Source: Verrucomicrobiales bacterium
GTDB taxonomy: Bacteria > Verrucomicrobiota > Verrucomicrobiia > Verrucomicrobiales > DEV007
Direction: 5' to 3'
DNA length: 64,000 nucleotides
NCBI GenBank assembly: GCA_029213065.1
Contig: JARGPH010000007.1
Coordinates: forward strand, 95,979-159,978
This document shows positions 44,140 through 53,600 of the stretch, in pieces. The position numbers and the translations under genes were made by a program. The notes under the pieces are model-generated. The model searched no databases and was not told the DNA's origin. It saw only the letters and a program-made list of their open reading frames with translations. Each line of letters begins with the position of its first letter. Positions within the stretch are counted from its first letter, which is position 1.

Positions 44140-44160
44140 AATGCGGCAATTTGCCGCATT
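44140..44160. promoter_or_regulatory. RegA/PrrA-type palindrome before the SCO operon
   Basis: A 21-base perfect palindrome centred on 44150 whose core (44143-44157) is GCGGCAATTTGCCGC, identical to the site at 42217-42231. It begins seven bases after the regA stop and lies 110 bases before the first SCO-type gene, so it is well placed to control the SCO1-SCO2-HMA operon. A nearby GGCAATTCGCGGGGCGGG stretch (44161-44178) might be a weaker half-site. Confidence 0.75.
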
Positions 44161-44269
44161 GGCAATTCGCGGGGCGGGAGCAGATTTGATGTATGGCAGA
44201 CTTGCGAGTGTGCCTTGATTGGTTTGAAAGCCGCAACGGCGTGGGTCGTCTCAGTGCAAAGAAAGGGAA

Positions 44270-45154
44270 ATGAAAAGACCAGGATTATTACCCGTGCTAC
44301 CGCTGGTTACGCTTATCGTGATCCTGTTTTCCGGCTGCGGGCGGAACGAAGGGGCGGCCGACAATGAAGCAGAGGAGACAGTCTATCCGGTTCGTGGCGT
44401 CGTTCAGAAGCGGATGGATGACCCATCGATGTTGCTGATTGATCACGAGGAGATTCCGGGTTTTATGCCGCGGATGGTGATGCCGTTCCGGGTTCTGGAC
44501 CCGTCTCTCTTTGACGGCCTCGAACCGGGGATGGAGGTGACTCTTGACTTTCACGTCACGGAGACGGATTCCTGGGCGACGAATGTGGTTGCGACAGGGG
44601 AGCGCGGGCCGATCACTCTGGAGGAAAGGGCTGATTCGTCCAAACTACTCGGCGTCGGCGATGAACTGCCGGATTACGAATTTGTTGATGAAACAGGCAA
44701 GGCGGTTCGTTTCTCCGATTTTCGGGGTATGCCGGTGGCGGTTACCTTCGTTTTTTCCCGTTGTCCGGTTCCGGAATACTGCCCGAGGATGATGAATCAT
44801 TTTGCCACTGTCAGGGAGAAACTCGATGCAGATCCTGAAGCTCCGAAGTCGTATCGGCTTCTCACAATCTCTTTTGACAGTGAGCACGATTCGTCTGAGA
44901 TCATGAAAACCTGGGGGGCGGGATACGGGCACAAAGCGGGGCAATCCTGGAGTTTACTTTCGACACCTGAATCAGAGGTGATCGACTCGATTGCGTCCCG
45001 GGTCGGCTTGCGGTTTGGTGAATCAAATGGAACTTTGCAGCACAATCTTCGCACGCTGGTTCTTGATCGCGACGGCGTTATTCGCGCCCTCTACACGGAT
45101 GAAACGTGGTCGGTTGACGATCTCATCCTCGAAATAAAAAAGTCGGATTCATGA
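44270..45154 (+). CDS. CusF-like copper-binding domain fused to an SCO1/SenC thiol-metal protein (lipoprotein)
   Basis: A 294-aa lipoprotein with lipobox LFSGC (Cys23). Residues 38-115 form a CusF/YdeI-type domain with the EIPGFMPRMVMPF motif (Met ligands) and H59. Residues 125-294 are an SCO1/SenC thioredoxin-like domain with C165-x5-C171 (CPVPEYC) and H258 (LQHNLRT), the metal ligands of SCO. Such proteins deliver copper to cytochrome oxidase and pass electrons through the Cys pair. It is the first gene after the second RegA-type site and overlaps the next gene by four bases. Confidence 0.92.
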   Translation: MKRPGLLPVLPLVTLIVILFSGCGRNEGAADNEAEETVYPVRGVVQKRMDDPSMLLIDHEEIPGFMPRMVMPFRVLDPSLFDGLEPGMEVTLDFHVTETDSWATNVVATGERGPITLEERADSSKLLGVGDELPDYEFVDETGKAVRFSDFRGMPVAVTFVFSRCPVPEYCPRMMNHFATVREKLDADPEAPKSYRLLTISFDSEHDSSEIMKTWGAGYGHKAGQSWSLLSTPESEVIDSIASRVGLRFGESNGTLQHNLRTLVLDRDGVIRALYTDETWSVDDLILEIKKSDS

Positions 45155-45807
45155 ACTTCTCAGCCTGTTGCCAACAACTCGTCGCACTGGCGGCGGCGCT
45201 GTGTCTGATTTCCTGCGAGAAGAAGGCTTCCACGAGCGGGGTGATCGTCGGCGAGTTTCGAGAGGTTGCCGACTTTGCGTTCACCAACCAGTCGGGCGAG
45301 TCGTTGAATCTGGAAGACATGAAAGGCAAGATCTGGATCGCCAATTTTATCTTCACTTCCTGCGCAGCAGAGTGCCTCGTTCTCTCCTCGCGGCTTGCTG
45401 AACTTCAGATGCAATTGAAAGATTTTGACGATGTCGCTTTCGTTTCTTTTTCGGTCGATCCCCAAACAGACACACCGGAACGTTTGGAAAAATACTCGGA
45501 GCGCTGGCACGCGGATTCGGAGCGGTGGAACTTTCTTACCGGCGATTCCGCTGAGATCGACAGTCTGGTTCTGAACAGTTTCCTGCTTCCGGTGACCCGT
45601 AATCCGATCGATGCGGGAAAGCTCCTTTCCGAATCGTTGATCCATACAGATCGAATGGCGATCGTGGATAAAAATGGTAAAGTGCGAGCCTACGTGAACG
45701 GGCTTTCACCCGGGGTGACTGCCGATGTCGCCCGGATTGTCATGCAAATTCGCCGCGAACCCTATCCTTCTCCCCCGGAGTCTTCTGCTCCCTCTCCTTC
45801 AAACTAA
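45151..45807 (+). CDS. SCO1/SenC family lipoprotein
   Basis: A 218-aa lipoprotein with lipobox LISC (Cys22). The SCO domain has FTSCAAEC (C71-x3-C75) and H165 in LIHTDRMAIVDKNG, with VSFSVDPQTDTPERLEKY between, all typical of SCO1. The spacing differs from the partner gene (x3 against x5), so the two copies probably have distinct roles. It starts at ATGA overlap with the preceding SCO gene and is followed by an HMA copper protein after 11 bases. Confidence 0.92.
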   Translation: MNFSACCQQLVALAAALCLISCEKKASTSGVIVGEFREVADFAFTNQSGESLNLEDMKGKIWIANFIFTSCAAECLVLSSRLAELQMQLKDFDDVAFVSFSVDPQTDTPERLEKYSERWHADSERWNFLTGDSAEIDSLVLNSFLLPVTRNPIDAGKLLSESLIHTDRMAIVDKNGKVRAYVNGLSPGVTADVARIVMQIRREPYPSPPESSAPSPSN

Positions 45808-45818
45808 CATAATACACA

Positions 45819-46163
45819 ATGAAACTGATCTACTCACTCTCCGCGATTCTTTCACTTCTCTTTCTGTTCGAGACCGCTCAGGCGGGTCCGTCTTCTCAGA
45901 CCGTTCAGTGTGAGGTGCCGGCGATGAAGTGTGCGGGTTGTTCCTGGTCCGTCACCGAGGCTCTGAAGAAAGTGGAAGGTGTCACCGCCGTTCATGTCGA
46001 TTTTGCGTCGAAGACAGCGATCATCGAAGTCGATTCCGCGAAAGCTCCCGGAAAAGAGGCGATTTTTGCCGCGGTTAAAACCACCGGTTACGATGCCGCA
46101 AAATACAAGTCACTCGACGCGTCTTTTTCCGAAGCGAAAAAGAAGTTCGAGAAATCGGAGTAA
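45819..46163 (+). CDS. Secreted heavy-metal-associated (HMA) domain protein
   Basis: A 114-aa exported copper-chaperone-like protein. Signal peptide MKLIYSLSAILSLLFLFETAQA, then one HMA domain (residues 29-90) with MKCAGC at 36-41, the metal-binding Cys pair, and a beta-alpha-beta pattern (VTEALKKVEGVTAVHVDF, AIIEVDSAKAPGKEAIFAAVKTTGY). Periplasmic HMA proteins bind Cu(I) or Hg(II). It is the last gene of the SCO operon, supporting a copper role. Confidence 0.9.
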   Translation: MKLIYSLSAILSLLFLFETAQAGPSSQTVQCEVPAMKCAGCSWSVTEALKKVEGVTAVHVDFASKTAIIEVDSAKAPGKEAIFAAVKTTGYDAAKYKSLDASFSEAKKKFEKSE

Positions 46164-46184
46164 GCGACCCTTACGCGGCGGCTC

Positions 46185-46586
46185 TCAGTCTCCCGCTTGT
46201 TCTTCTGCAGGAACAAAGCGCAGGGCTGCCGAATTGATGCAGTAGCGCAGCCCCGTAGGCTCGGGGCCGTCGGGGAAGACATGCCCGAGATGGGCGTCGC
46301 CCGTTTTTGAGCGCACTTCAACTCGACGCATTCCGTGGCTCGTGTCCTCAACTTCGATGACTTCGTCTGTGTCGATCACGTCGAAGAAACTGGGCCACCC
46401 GGTGCCGCTGTCGAATTTAGCCTCTGAGGAAAAAAGAGGCTTTCCGCTGATGACGTCGACATAAACGCCTTCCCCTTTGTGGTCCCAGTATTCGTTGTCG
46501 AACGGGGGCTCTGTGCCGCCGTTGCAGGTCACGTGATACTGGGAATCAGTGAGTTTGTCGCGGAGATGAGATTTGTCTTCAGGCAT
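46185..46586 (-). CDS. msrB: Peptide-methionine (R)-S-oxide reductase
   Basis: A 133-aa single-domain MsrB. The catalytic Cys is C116 in RYCINSAAL. Other motifs are [10 protein letters not shown] and [17 protein letters not shown]. The two zinc CxxC pairs found in many MsrB are absent (ISGK and KTGD at their places), as in the zinc-free subtype. A Cys at 21 (TCNGG) may serve as the resolving residue. It repairs oxidised methionine. It is convergent with the HMA gene. Confidence 0.95.
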   Translation of the reverse strand: MPEDKSHLRDKLTDSQYHVTCNGGTEPPFDNEYWDHKGEGVYVDVISGKPLFSSEAKFDSGTGWPSFFDVIDTDEVIEVEDTSHGMRRVEVRSKTGDAHLGHVFPDGPEPTGLRYCINSAALRFVPAEEQAGD

Positions 46587-46711
46587 GGAGTCTTTGGGTG
46601 TTTCGCTGACTATAGCACGGATTCTTTGTCGTTCTCAGTGGGAACAGTCCTCCGAATTCCCTTCATTTTTGGCTTTACCTTCCATGAATATTGTATTTGA
46701 GTCTTATTATT

Positions 46712-47272
46712 ATGAATTTTCTCAAATACGCTGCTGTGATGGGAGCGATCTCGATGATTGGATTCTCAAGTCTCGCTGACGAGGAGGTTTTTGATTTTGA
46801 TCGACTCAAGACAACGCATGGTCGCACCTACGAAAAGATTTTCGTCCTCGATGCTGACGCTCACGGATTGATGTTCCGGCATGAGGCGGGAATCGCGAAG
46901 CTGAGCTTTTCGGAGTTGCCGATGAATCTTCGAATGCTTTATGAGCCGGCGGATACAGGCGCGGAGTTGAAGACTGAAAGTTCCGAGCAGGTCGTGGAGG
47001 AAAAAGTGGCTCCGGTTTCCTCTCCCATTTATTTGACTTATTTGATCCGGCCGGTTTATCAGATTTATCAGACGATGCCGAATTACTGCCGTGCTCCCGT
47101 GCAATACTGGCCCAACCACTGGCCGCGATACCATCCCGCGCACGCTTTGGCCCACCCTCCTCACCGGGAATTAGTGGTGAGGGATTTTCTCTACACGACG
47201 GGTTTGGCGTGCAAACCTCCGGGTGTGATGACGAGACGACTTCCGTATCGACGACCCTATTTGATGCATTGA
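46712..47272 (+). CDS. Secreted protein, unknown function, His/Pro/Tyr-rich C-terminus
   Basis: I start it at the ATG at 46712, which gives signal peptide MNFLKYAAVMGAISMIGFSSLA (186 aa); the upstream TTG adds seven residues. Residues 22-72 hold FDRLKTTHGRTYEKIFVLDADAHGLMFRHEAGIAKLSFSELP, a short module seen in many Planctomycete and Verrucomicrobial secreted proteins. The rest is rich in His, Pro, Tyr and Arg (YWPNHWPRYHPAHALAHPPH). The histidines might bind metal, which is speculation. Confidence 0.7.
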   Translation: MNFLKYAAVMGAISMIGFSSLADEEVFDFDRLKTTHGRTYEKIFVLDADAHGLMFRHEAGIAKLSFSELPMNLRMLYEPADTGAELKTESSEQVVEEKVAPVSSPIYLTYLIRPVYQIYQTMPNYCRAPVQYWPNHWPRYHPAHALAHPPHRELVVRDFLYTTGLACKPPGVMTRRLPYRRPYLMH

Positions 47273-47360
47273 AATTCCTTTTGAAGGGAGGATTGAAGGG
47301 TGCCGAATTCGAAAGAGAGGGATTGGCTGAATCGATTCCGTGTAGTAAACTGCGGGCATA

Positions 47361-48254
47361 ATGATGGGTCCAGATGAGATTGGAGAGAGGAGGCAGGTGA
47401 ATCATACCCCAATGATCGCCCTGGGAGCAGCAGCCGTTTTGTTGCTGATCGTGTGTGCGATGAGCTATCGCGACTACGTGCGAACCAGTCTTGAAAAGGA
47501 GTTCGCGGAGAAGGAGCAGCGACTGATGCAGCGGAACGGGTACTATCCCGTCCAGCAGGGGCAGCAGAATTTTCAGCAGCAGCAACCACTTCCGCAGAAT
47601 ACGTCTCAGAATTACGCGCAGCAGACGATTCAGCAGCCTGCTCAGCAACAACAGGTCCGTCAACCTCAGCCACAACAGCCGCAACAGCAGTATCTGGCGC
47701 CGGCTCCTGAAGGCGCGGCGGCAAACAGCGCGCAGTCTTCATTGCCCCGGCCCCGTGACCCTGAAATGGATCAGCTTCGGAATTCGATGGATCAAGTGAA
47801 GGAACAGGCCGCGAGAACCGATGCGCGTTACAATGAGATCACCGGCGACGTTGATCGACTGGCGAGAGAAGCTGAGCCCAAAGCTGCGGAAATCACCGCG
47901 GAACTTCCTGATTTTCTCCGTGATGCAGTGGAGAATCCTCCCGGGGGTAATCCTGATGTGGAGGAGAGGTTGAGTCGGATGAGGGATCAGGTTCGTATGG
48001 CGCCCGCTCTCGCGCGGGTCACTGGTTATGACAAAGACTGGGGCCTTGTAACTTTCAATGCCGGCATCGGGCAGGGGGTTAAAAAGGATCAGCGCTTTGC
48101 GGTGCGACGTGGTGAAGACATTCTCGGTTGGATTAAAGTCGATCAGGTGGAGGAAAATCAATCAATCGCAGTACTGGTGACAAAGAACCGGGAAATCGAC
48201 ACGGCGGCAAAACCCGAAGTGGGCGATGATCTGATCGACTTCGAGCTTTTCTGA
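47361..48254 (+). CDS. Membrane-anchored protein with Gln-rich linker, unknown function
   Basis: A 297-aa protein with one membrane segment (residues 17-33, MIALGAAAVLLLIVCAM), then a charged stretch (LEKEFAEKEQRLMQ), a Gln-rich low-complexity linker (about 60-110, QQGQQNFQQQQPLP), a coiled coil (about 135-180) and a C-terminal folded domain (205-297: ALARVTGYDKDWGLVTFNAGIGQGVKKDQRFAVRRGEDILGWIKVDQVEENQSIAVL, shown in part). That domain resembles a small beta-barrel like the C-terminal cap in MreC-type or FlgT-type proteins. Family unknown. Confidence 0.72.
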   Translation: MMGPDEIGERRQVNHTPMIALGAAAVLLLIVCAMSYRDYVRTSLEKEFAEKEQRLMQRNGYYPVQQGQQNFQQQQPLPQNTSQNYAQQTIQQPAQQQQVRQPQPQQPQQQYLAPAPEGAAANSAQSSLPRPRDPEMDQLRNSMDQVKEQAARTDARYNEITGDVDRLAREAEPKAAEITAELPDFLRDAVENPPGGNPDVEERLSRMRDQVRMAPALARVTGYDKDWGLVTFNAGIGQGVKKDQRFAVRRGEDILGWIKVDQVEENQSIAVLVTKNREIDTAAKPEVGDDLIDFELF

Positions 48255-48268
48255 CGCGCTTCGCCGGT

Positions 48269-49867
48269 TTAACTGGCGAGCAGAGCTGAAAGCGTCGTTT
48301 CGAGATTGCTCGAGGCGTAGGGCTTCTGGAGAAACGCGACGTGGGAATCACCGCCCATATTGTGATCTTCAGGACTTTCGCAGTAGCCGCTCGTGAGGAG
48401 GATTCCCACCTCTGGCCGCTTCTTTCGCAGTTCGCGGGCGAGGTCCCAGCCGGAAACGCCTTCCGGCATGACAACGTCGGATACGACGAGTGCAATTTCA
48501 TCCTGGATATCCGGCCAGAGTTCGAGTGCCTTGCGACCTGATTCGGCTTCGACGACGGTGCAGCCGAGCATTTCGAGAAGTTTGCGAACCAGCATCCTCA
48601 CCGCCGATTCATCTTCAACGAGGAGAATCTTAGTGCCCTCCAGGATTTTCTTCTTCGCTCCCTTAAAGAGATCCTCAGCAGGGGGAGTTGCCCTGTCGGC
48701 GTCCAACAATGATGCCGACGAAATCGGTAGAAGAATCGTAAAGGTCGAGCCTTTTCCTTCGGTGCTTGTTACATCGATGGTGCCACCATGTTCTTCGACA
48801 ATGTTGGCGACATTCGCGAGGCCCAATCCTGTGCCCCTGCCTTTAGTGGAAAAGTATGGGGTAAAGATTTTTGAGAGCGTGTCTTTCGGGATACCAACTC
48901 CGTTGTCAGTGATTGAAAGTTCAACATAGTGTCCCAAAGAGAGCGGGCCGTCCTCTCCGTCGATTTTTGTCGATTGCGTTTTTATTGTGATTTTGCCGCC
49001 GGATTGGGAAACGGCATCCCGTGCGTTGAGCATCAAATTCATGAGGACTTGACCCAGCATAATAGGGTCGGCTTTCACCATTCCAATATGGGGTTCGATA
49101 TCCATATCGAGTTCGATCGTCTCCTCGATCATGCGCCTGATCATCGTCATGAAGTTCCCGATGATCTGGTTTAAATCACAGTTCTCGAGAACGGTTTGCT
49201 TTTGATTGCCAACTCTCAGCAATTGCTTTGCCAGTCCCGCCGCTTGATCGGTCGCTTCTTTGAGTAATTCCAGGGACTCTGTCTCGTGACGCTTTGAAGC
49301 ACTTAGTGATTGCTCCAGCAGCATCGTGTGGCCCTGAATTACGGTGAGCACGTTGTTGAAGTCGTGAGCGATTCCCCCTGCCAGTTTGCCCATGCTTGCG
49401 AGGGTTTGGTATTCGACGATTTGGTCGACAAACCCTTGATTCAATTCGCCTTCAACCTTGTCCAGTGAAGTGGCGTAAGGGGCCTCTGCGGAAACGAGTT
49501 CGATCAGACAGCAATGATTATTGGTTGAAGAGCCTGCTCCCGGGTCAGCTGTCTGTCTCACTTCGGTCCATTCATTCCCGGAGCCCTGGCGGATCCGGTA
49601 GGTGACGCTTGAAGGCGATTCACTCGTGTCGATGAGGTGGTCGAGAAATTGGGAGAAAGCCGCCTGGTCGCGGGGATGAATTCGAATGATCCAGTCCTCC
49701 AGGGACGAGCCGGTAAAGAAGCCGGGTACCGTCAAGAGGTTGGAAGACTGATCCCACTGCCAAAATGAGAATGCTTCTCTCTTGAAAAGGTCGAGTACCT
49801 CGAAAGCCAATTGACCTCTCTCAGCGGATCCCTCTGATTCGCCGGGTAATGTTGGAATAATTTTCAA
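48269..49867 (-). CDS. Hybrid histidine kinase with PAS-like, HisKA/ATPase and receiver domains
   Basis: A 532-aa cytoplasmic protein starting with TTG. Residues about 25-125 are PAS-like (FSFWQWDQSSNLLTV, VTYRIRQGSGNEWTEVRQT). H168 lies in KLAGGIAHDFNNVLTVIQG, the H-box. The ATPase has LMNLMLNARDAV, DNGVGI and GRGTGLGLANVANIVEEHGG. The C-terminal receiver (about 410-530) has LVEDES, the acceptor Asp in LVVSDVVMPEG and LQKPYA. No membrane span is present, so it senses a cytoplasmic signal. Convergent with the Gln-rich membrane protein gene. Confidence 0.93.
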   Translation of the reverse strand: MKIIPTLPGESEGSAERGQLAFEVLDLFKREAFSFWQWDQSSNLLTVPGFFTGSSLEDWIIRIHPRDQAAFSQFLDHLIDTSESPSSVTYRIRQGSGNEWTEVRQTADPGAGSSTNNHCCLIELVSAEAPYATSLDKVEGELNQGFVDQIVEYQTLASMGKLAGGIAHDFNNVLTVIQGHTMLLEQSLSASKRHETESLELLKEATDQAAGLAKQLLRVGNQKQTVLENCDLNQIIGNFMTMIRRMIEETIELDMDIEPHIGMVKADPIMLGQVLMNLMLNARDAVSQSGGKITIKTQSTKIDGEDGPLSLGHYVELSITDNGVGIPKDTLSKIFTPYFSTKGRGTGLGLANVANIVEEHGGTIDVTSTEGKGSTFTILLPISSASLLDADRATPPAEDLFKGAKKKILEGTKILLVEDESAVRMLVRKLLEMLGCTVVEAESGRKALELWPDIQDEIALVVSDVVMPEGVSGWDLARELRKKRPEVGILLTSGYCESPEDHNMGGDSHVAFLQKPYASSNLETTLSALLAS

Positions 49868-49970
49868 AAATCACTAAATTTATGGTAATTATATCATTGG
49901 CGGTAAAATAGTCAAAACCTATCTTTTAAGCAGATAATCGTGCTTTCTCAACAGCCGCCGGGGCTGAATA

Positions 49971-49988
49971 CGGCGCTGCTTCGCGCCG
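49971..49988. other. GC-rich hairpin in the spacer upstream of the hybrid kinase
   Basis: CGGCGC (49971-49976) and GCGCCG (49983-49988) pair around a TGCTTC loop within the 216-base spacer 49868-50083, which also holds several other short GCCGG-type complements. The spacer has no gene. It could be a leader or a short structured repeat. Confidence 0.3.
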
Positions 49989-50083
49989 GAAGCGAATTCT
50001 TCGGCCGGAAAACAGCCGGTTCTCCTGAGAAAAACCGAGAGGGGCGTTTAGGGGAGGTGAAGTCTGATTATTCCGGGCGAGTC

Positions 50084-50494
50084 CTATTTCCCGAGCGGAA
50101 TGGGCTCGGGTTGACCCTCGACTTTGAGTTCGCGCGTGTCATAGACCCAAGCCGGGGCACCTGCGGGCTTTTCACCTCGAACATGAATACTTCCTTTGCC
50201 CTTGGGGCCGGAAACGGGAATTTGAAAATCGACTTCACCCTCGCCGTTATTGATGCTGATACTGCCAGAGGGGAACAGGCCGGGTTTGATGGGTTCTCCG
50301 AGAGCAGCGACCGCGGCGGGATTGGATTCGACTGCAGCAATCGCATCGTTGTATGGCGCATTGGACTTGAGCATTTTGGTGACACCAAAAAATATTCCCG
50401 TTCCGCCGAGGATGGCGATTACGAGGAGGGCGAGGCAGCCGCATCCGATGATTTTTCCAACTGGCGTTTTCTTTTGTTCCTCGACGTTGCTCAT
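50084..50494 (-). CDS. Coa1-like single-span membrane protein
   Basis: The ATG at 50494 gives 136 aa: MSNVEEQKKTPVGKIIGCGCLALLVIAILGGTGIFFGV, one membrane segment (residues 14-37), then MLKSNAPYNDAIAAVESNPAAVAALGEPIKPGLFPSGSISINNGEGEVDFQIPVSGPKGKGSI (given in part), the pattern of the Coa1/TIM21-like family (cytochrome c oxidase assembly factor Coa1-type). Bacterial members lack a proven role. It is downstream of nrdA but separated by a strong terminator. Confidence 0.82.
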   Translation of the reverse strand: MSNVEEQKKTPVGKIIGCGCLALLVIAILGGTGIFFGVTKMLKSNAPYNDAIAAVESNPAAVAALGEPIKPGLFPSGSISINNGEGEVDFQIPVSGPKGKGSIHVRGEKPAGAPAWVYDTRELKVEGQPEPIPLGK

Positions 50495-50557
50495 GGCAGA
50501 AGAATGAAACAAAAGAAAAATGGAATCAACACTATTCGAGCCTTCTCTGCAGAACAT

Positions 50558-50592
50558 AAAAAGGGCGCACCGGAAAACCGACGCGCCCTTTT
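50558..50592 (-). terminator. Intrinsic terminator after nrdA
   Basis: On the minus strand a ten-base stem AAAAGGGCGC/GCGCCCTTTT (50559-50568 and 50583-50592), with an inner CGG/CCG stem in the 14-base loop, is followed by five T. It lies 30 bases after the nrdA stop. Confidence 0.85.
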
Positions 50593-50622
50593 CTGCATTT
50601 CCACAAAGGAACTGTTATGAAA

Positions 50623-53600
50623 TCACTGACATGCCTCGCACTCTTCGCCGTTCATGAGGGCCTCGAGAGAGCAGGCTTTCTGCTCCGCTTCGGTAAACTC
50701 CTTCTTGGGAGCATCCTGTCCAATCCGGACTTCCTTATTTGAGTTGGCGGTTGCCTTTTCAATGTTGGAAGCCGCCTGGGTGCGGAGGTAGTAAGTTGTC
50801 TTGAGGCCTTTGTGCCAGGCCGCGCGATACATGTGGGAAAGCGTCTTGAGGTCGGGTGTTGCGAGGAACAGGTTCACCGACTGAGACTGATCGATCCATT
50901 TCTGGCGGCGGGCCGCGGCTTCGATGAACCAGGTGTATTCGATCGAAAACGCCGTTGCATACTTCTCTTTGAGATGCGGAGGAATGTTATCGATGTCAGC
51001 AAGCTCACCGTCGAAATACTTGAGTCGCTCGACCATCTCCTCGCCCCAGAGACCGAGTGCTTTCAAGTCGCGAACGAGGTGTGTGTTCAGAACGATGAAG
51101 TCGCCGGAAAGGTTTCCTTTCACGAAGAGGTTCTTGAAGGTGGGCTCGATACAGGGGGTGCTCCCCATGATGTTCGAAATCGTCGCCGTCGGGGCGATTG
51201 CGAGAACGTTACTGTTTCGCATTCCCTGTTTCTGGATTTTCGCGCGGAGACTGTCCCAGTCCATTTTTCCGCCACGGGGAACTTCGATCGCCTGACCGCG
51301 TTGCTCTTCGAGGAGGTCAACGGTGTCAACCGGAAGGAGACCGCGGCTCCACTTCGAACCCTCGTAGGAGGAGTAGCTGCCCCGCTCGGCCGCAAGATCA
51401 CTTGAAGCTTCGTAGGCGAAGTAGGCGATGGCCTCCATGAATTCATCGTTGAACTCAACTGCCGCCTCACTCGCAAACGGGGTGTCACGAAGGAAGAGTG
51501 CGTTTTGAACTCCCATGACACCGAGACCGACAGGGCGGTGGCGACTGTTGGCGTTCTTGGCCGACGGAGTCGGGTAGAAGTTGATGTCGATGACGTTGTC
51601 GAGGGCGCGAACTGCGATGCGAATCGTTTCGCGGAGTTTCTCGAGATCGAGTGACCCGTCGTCTTTGATGTGTGAATCGAGGACCACCGAACCGAGGTTG
51701 CAAACCGCCGTTTCGTCTTCCGAAGTGTTGAGTGTGATCTCGGTGCAAAGGTTCGAGCTGTGAATCACGCCCGCATGATCCTGCGGGCTGCGAACGTTGC
51801 AGGGGTCTTTGAAGGTGATCCATGGATGACCGGTTTCGAAGATCATCTTCAGCATCGATTTCCACAAATCAATGGCGGGAACTTCGCGGCCGCTGATACG
51901 TCCGGCTGCTACTTCCGCTTCGTAGTGGATGTAGCGCTCTTCGAAAGCTTTCCCGTAGAGATCGTGAAGATCCGGCACTTCGTTGGAGCGGAAGAGGGTC
52001 CAGTTCTCGCGGGCTTCCATACGCTTCATGAAGAGATCCGGAATCCAGTTCGCGGTGTTCATGTCATGTGCCCTGCGACGCTCGTCTCCGGTGTTTTTCC
52101 GAAGCTCAAGGAAGTCGGTGATGTCGTTGTGCCAGCTCTCAAGATAGGCGCAACCGGAACCGCGACGCTTACCGCCCTGGTTCACTGCGACAAGCTGATC
52201 ATTGTGAAGCTTCAGGAAGGGGATAACGCCCTGGCTCTCGCCGTTGGTTCCCTTGATGTAGCTGCCGGTTCCACGAACGGAAGTCCACGAGCCGCCAAGA
52301 CCGCCGGCCCATTTGGAAAGGTAGGCGTTGTCAGCGATTCCACGTTGCATGATGGACTCGATGCTGTCATCGACCTTGTAAAGGTAGCAGGAGGAAAGCT
52401 GGCTGTGGAGAGTTCCCGCGTTGAACAGTGTCGGCGTTGAAGAACAGAAACGACGGCTCGAGTAGAGTCGATAGAGATCGATGATTTTCGCTTCGGCGTC
52501 GCCCTCCTCGTCGATCATCAGGCCCATCGCAACACGCATCCAGAAGAGCTGCGGTGTTTCAAGTCTGCTGTGATCGCCGCCCGTTTTGTTGATAATGAGG
52601 TAACGATCGTAGAGAGTTTGAATACCGAGGTAATCGAAGTCGAGATCGTAGGTGGGGTTGATGGCGTCGGCAAGACGATCGAGATTGTATTCGAGAAGGC
52701 GTGGCGCAATGCGCTCGATTTCAACACCCCTTACGAGGTTTTCTTTGAAAGCGCGACGGTGAAAAGCGGTGAGCGATTCGACTCCATCCCGGGTGATATC
52801 CCAGTTCAGCACTTCACCGTAGATGTAGGTAAGAAGAATACGTCCGGCGAACTTGGCAAAATCGCCGTCTTTCTCGATCAGCGTTTTCGCATTGAGAATG
52901 ACCGTGTTTTTGAGGTCTGCCTCAGTCATTTCGTTGAAAAAGGCACGTCTCAGTTCCTGCTCAATCTGCTCTGGAGTGAGACAGAGATCGAGACCTGTCC
53001 TTGCGAACTCGATTCTCTTGCGGAGATCCGCTCCATCCCAGAGATCGCTCGTGCCGTCCTTGCGTTTCAGGACGATCATCGATTCCTGAGTGGACTCTTC
53101 AGCCTCTGTTTCAGCAATCTCCTCAACGGAGCGAAGACCGGAGCGATGAGCACGATAGAGAATGTAGGACTCGGCCACTTTGAAATGTCCCTGGCGCATC
53201 AGTTCCTCCTGGACCCGGTCCTGAAGCTCTTCGATGCGGATGAATTCCTGACCGCTCCGCGCGATACGTGCTGTGATCGCATTGGAGATTTCACGAGCCG
53301 GTGTCGAATCCATTCCCTGTGAAAGGAAGGAGCTTCGCACTGCGACTTCAATTTTATTGGGGTTCCAGGCGACCACTTCGCCATTGCGCCGGATCACGCG
53401 ACAAAGCGGTTTCTCCCCGGTGGGAACTGCGGTGCGATTTGCGTTCGCTGATTTGCGTCTGTGGAGCAGGCTCTTCGCGACATCGTGCGCATTCTGCTTC
53501 ACGAGCGCGACTTCGATGATGCTGGAGAGTTCTTCGGCTGACAAAAGAATCGCGCCGTCGCTGTCTTCGTTCTGCTCTTTGTTTGAGAGCATTTCAGTGA

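Noticed and set aside
46185..46586. Loss of zinc cysteines in MsrB as an anomaly
   Set aside because: Zinc-free MsrB forms are a well-known subtype and the catalytic Cys is present.
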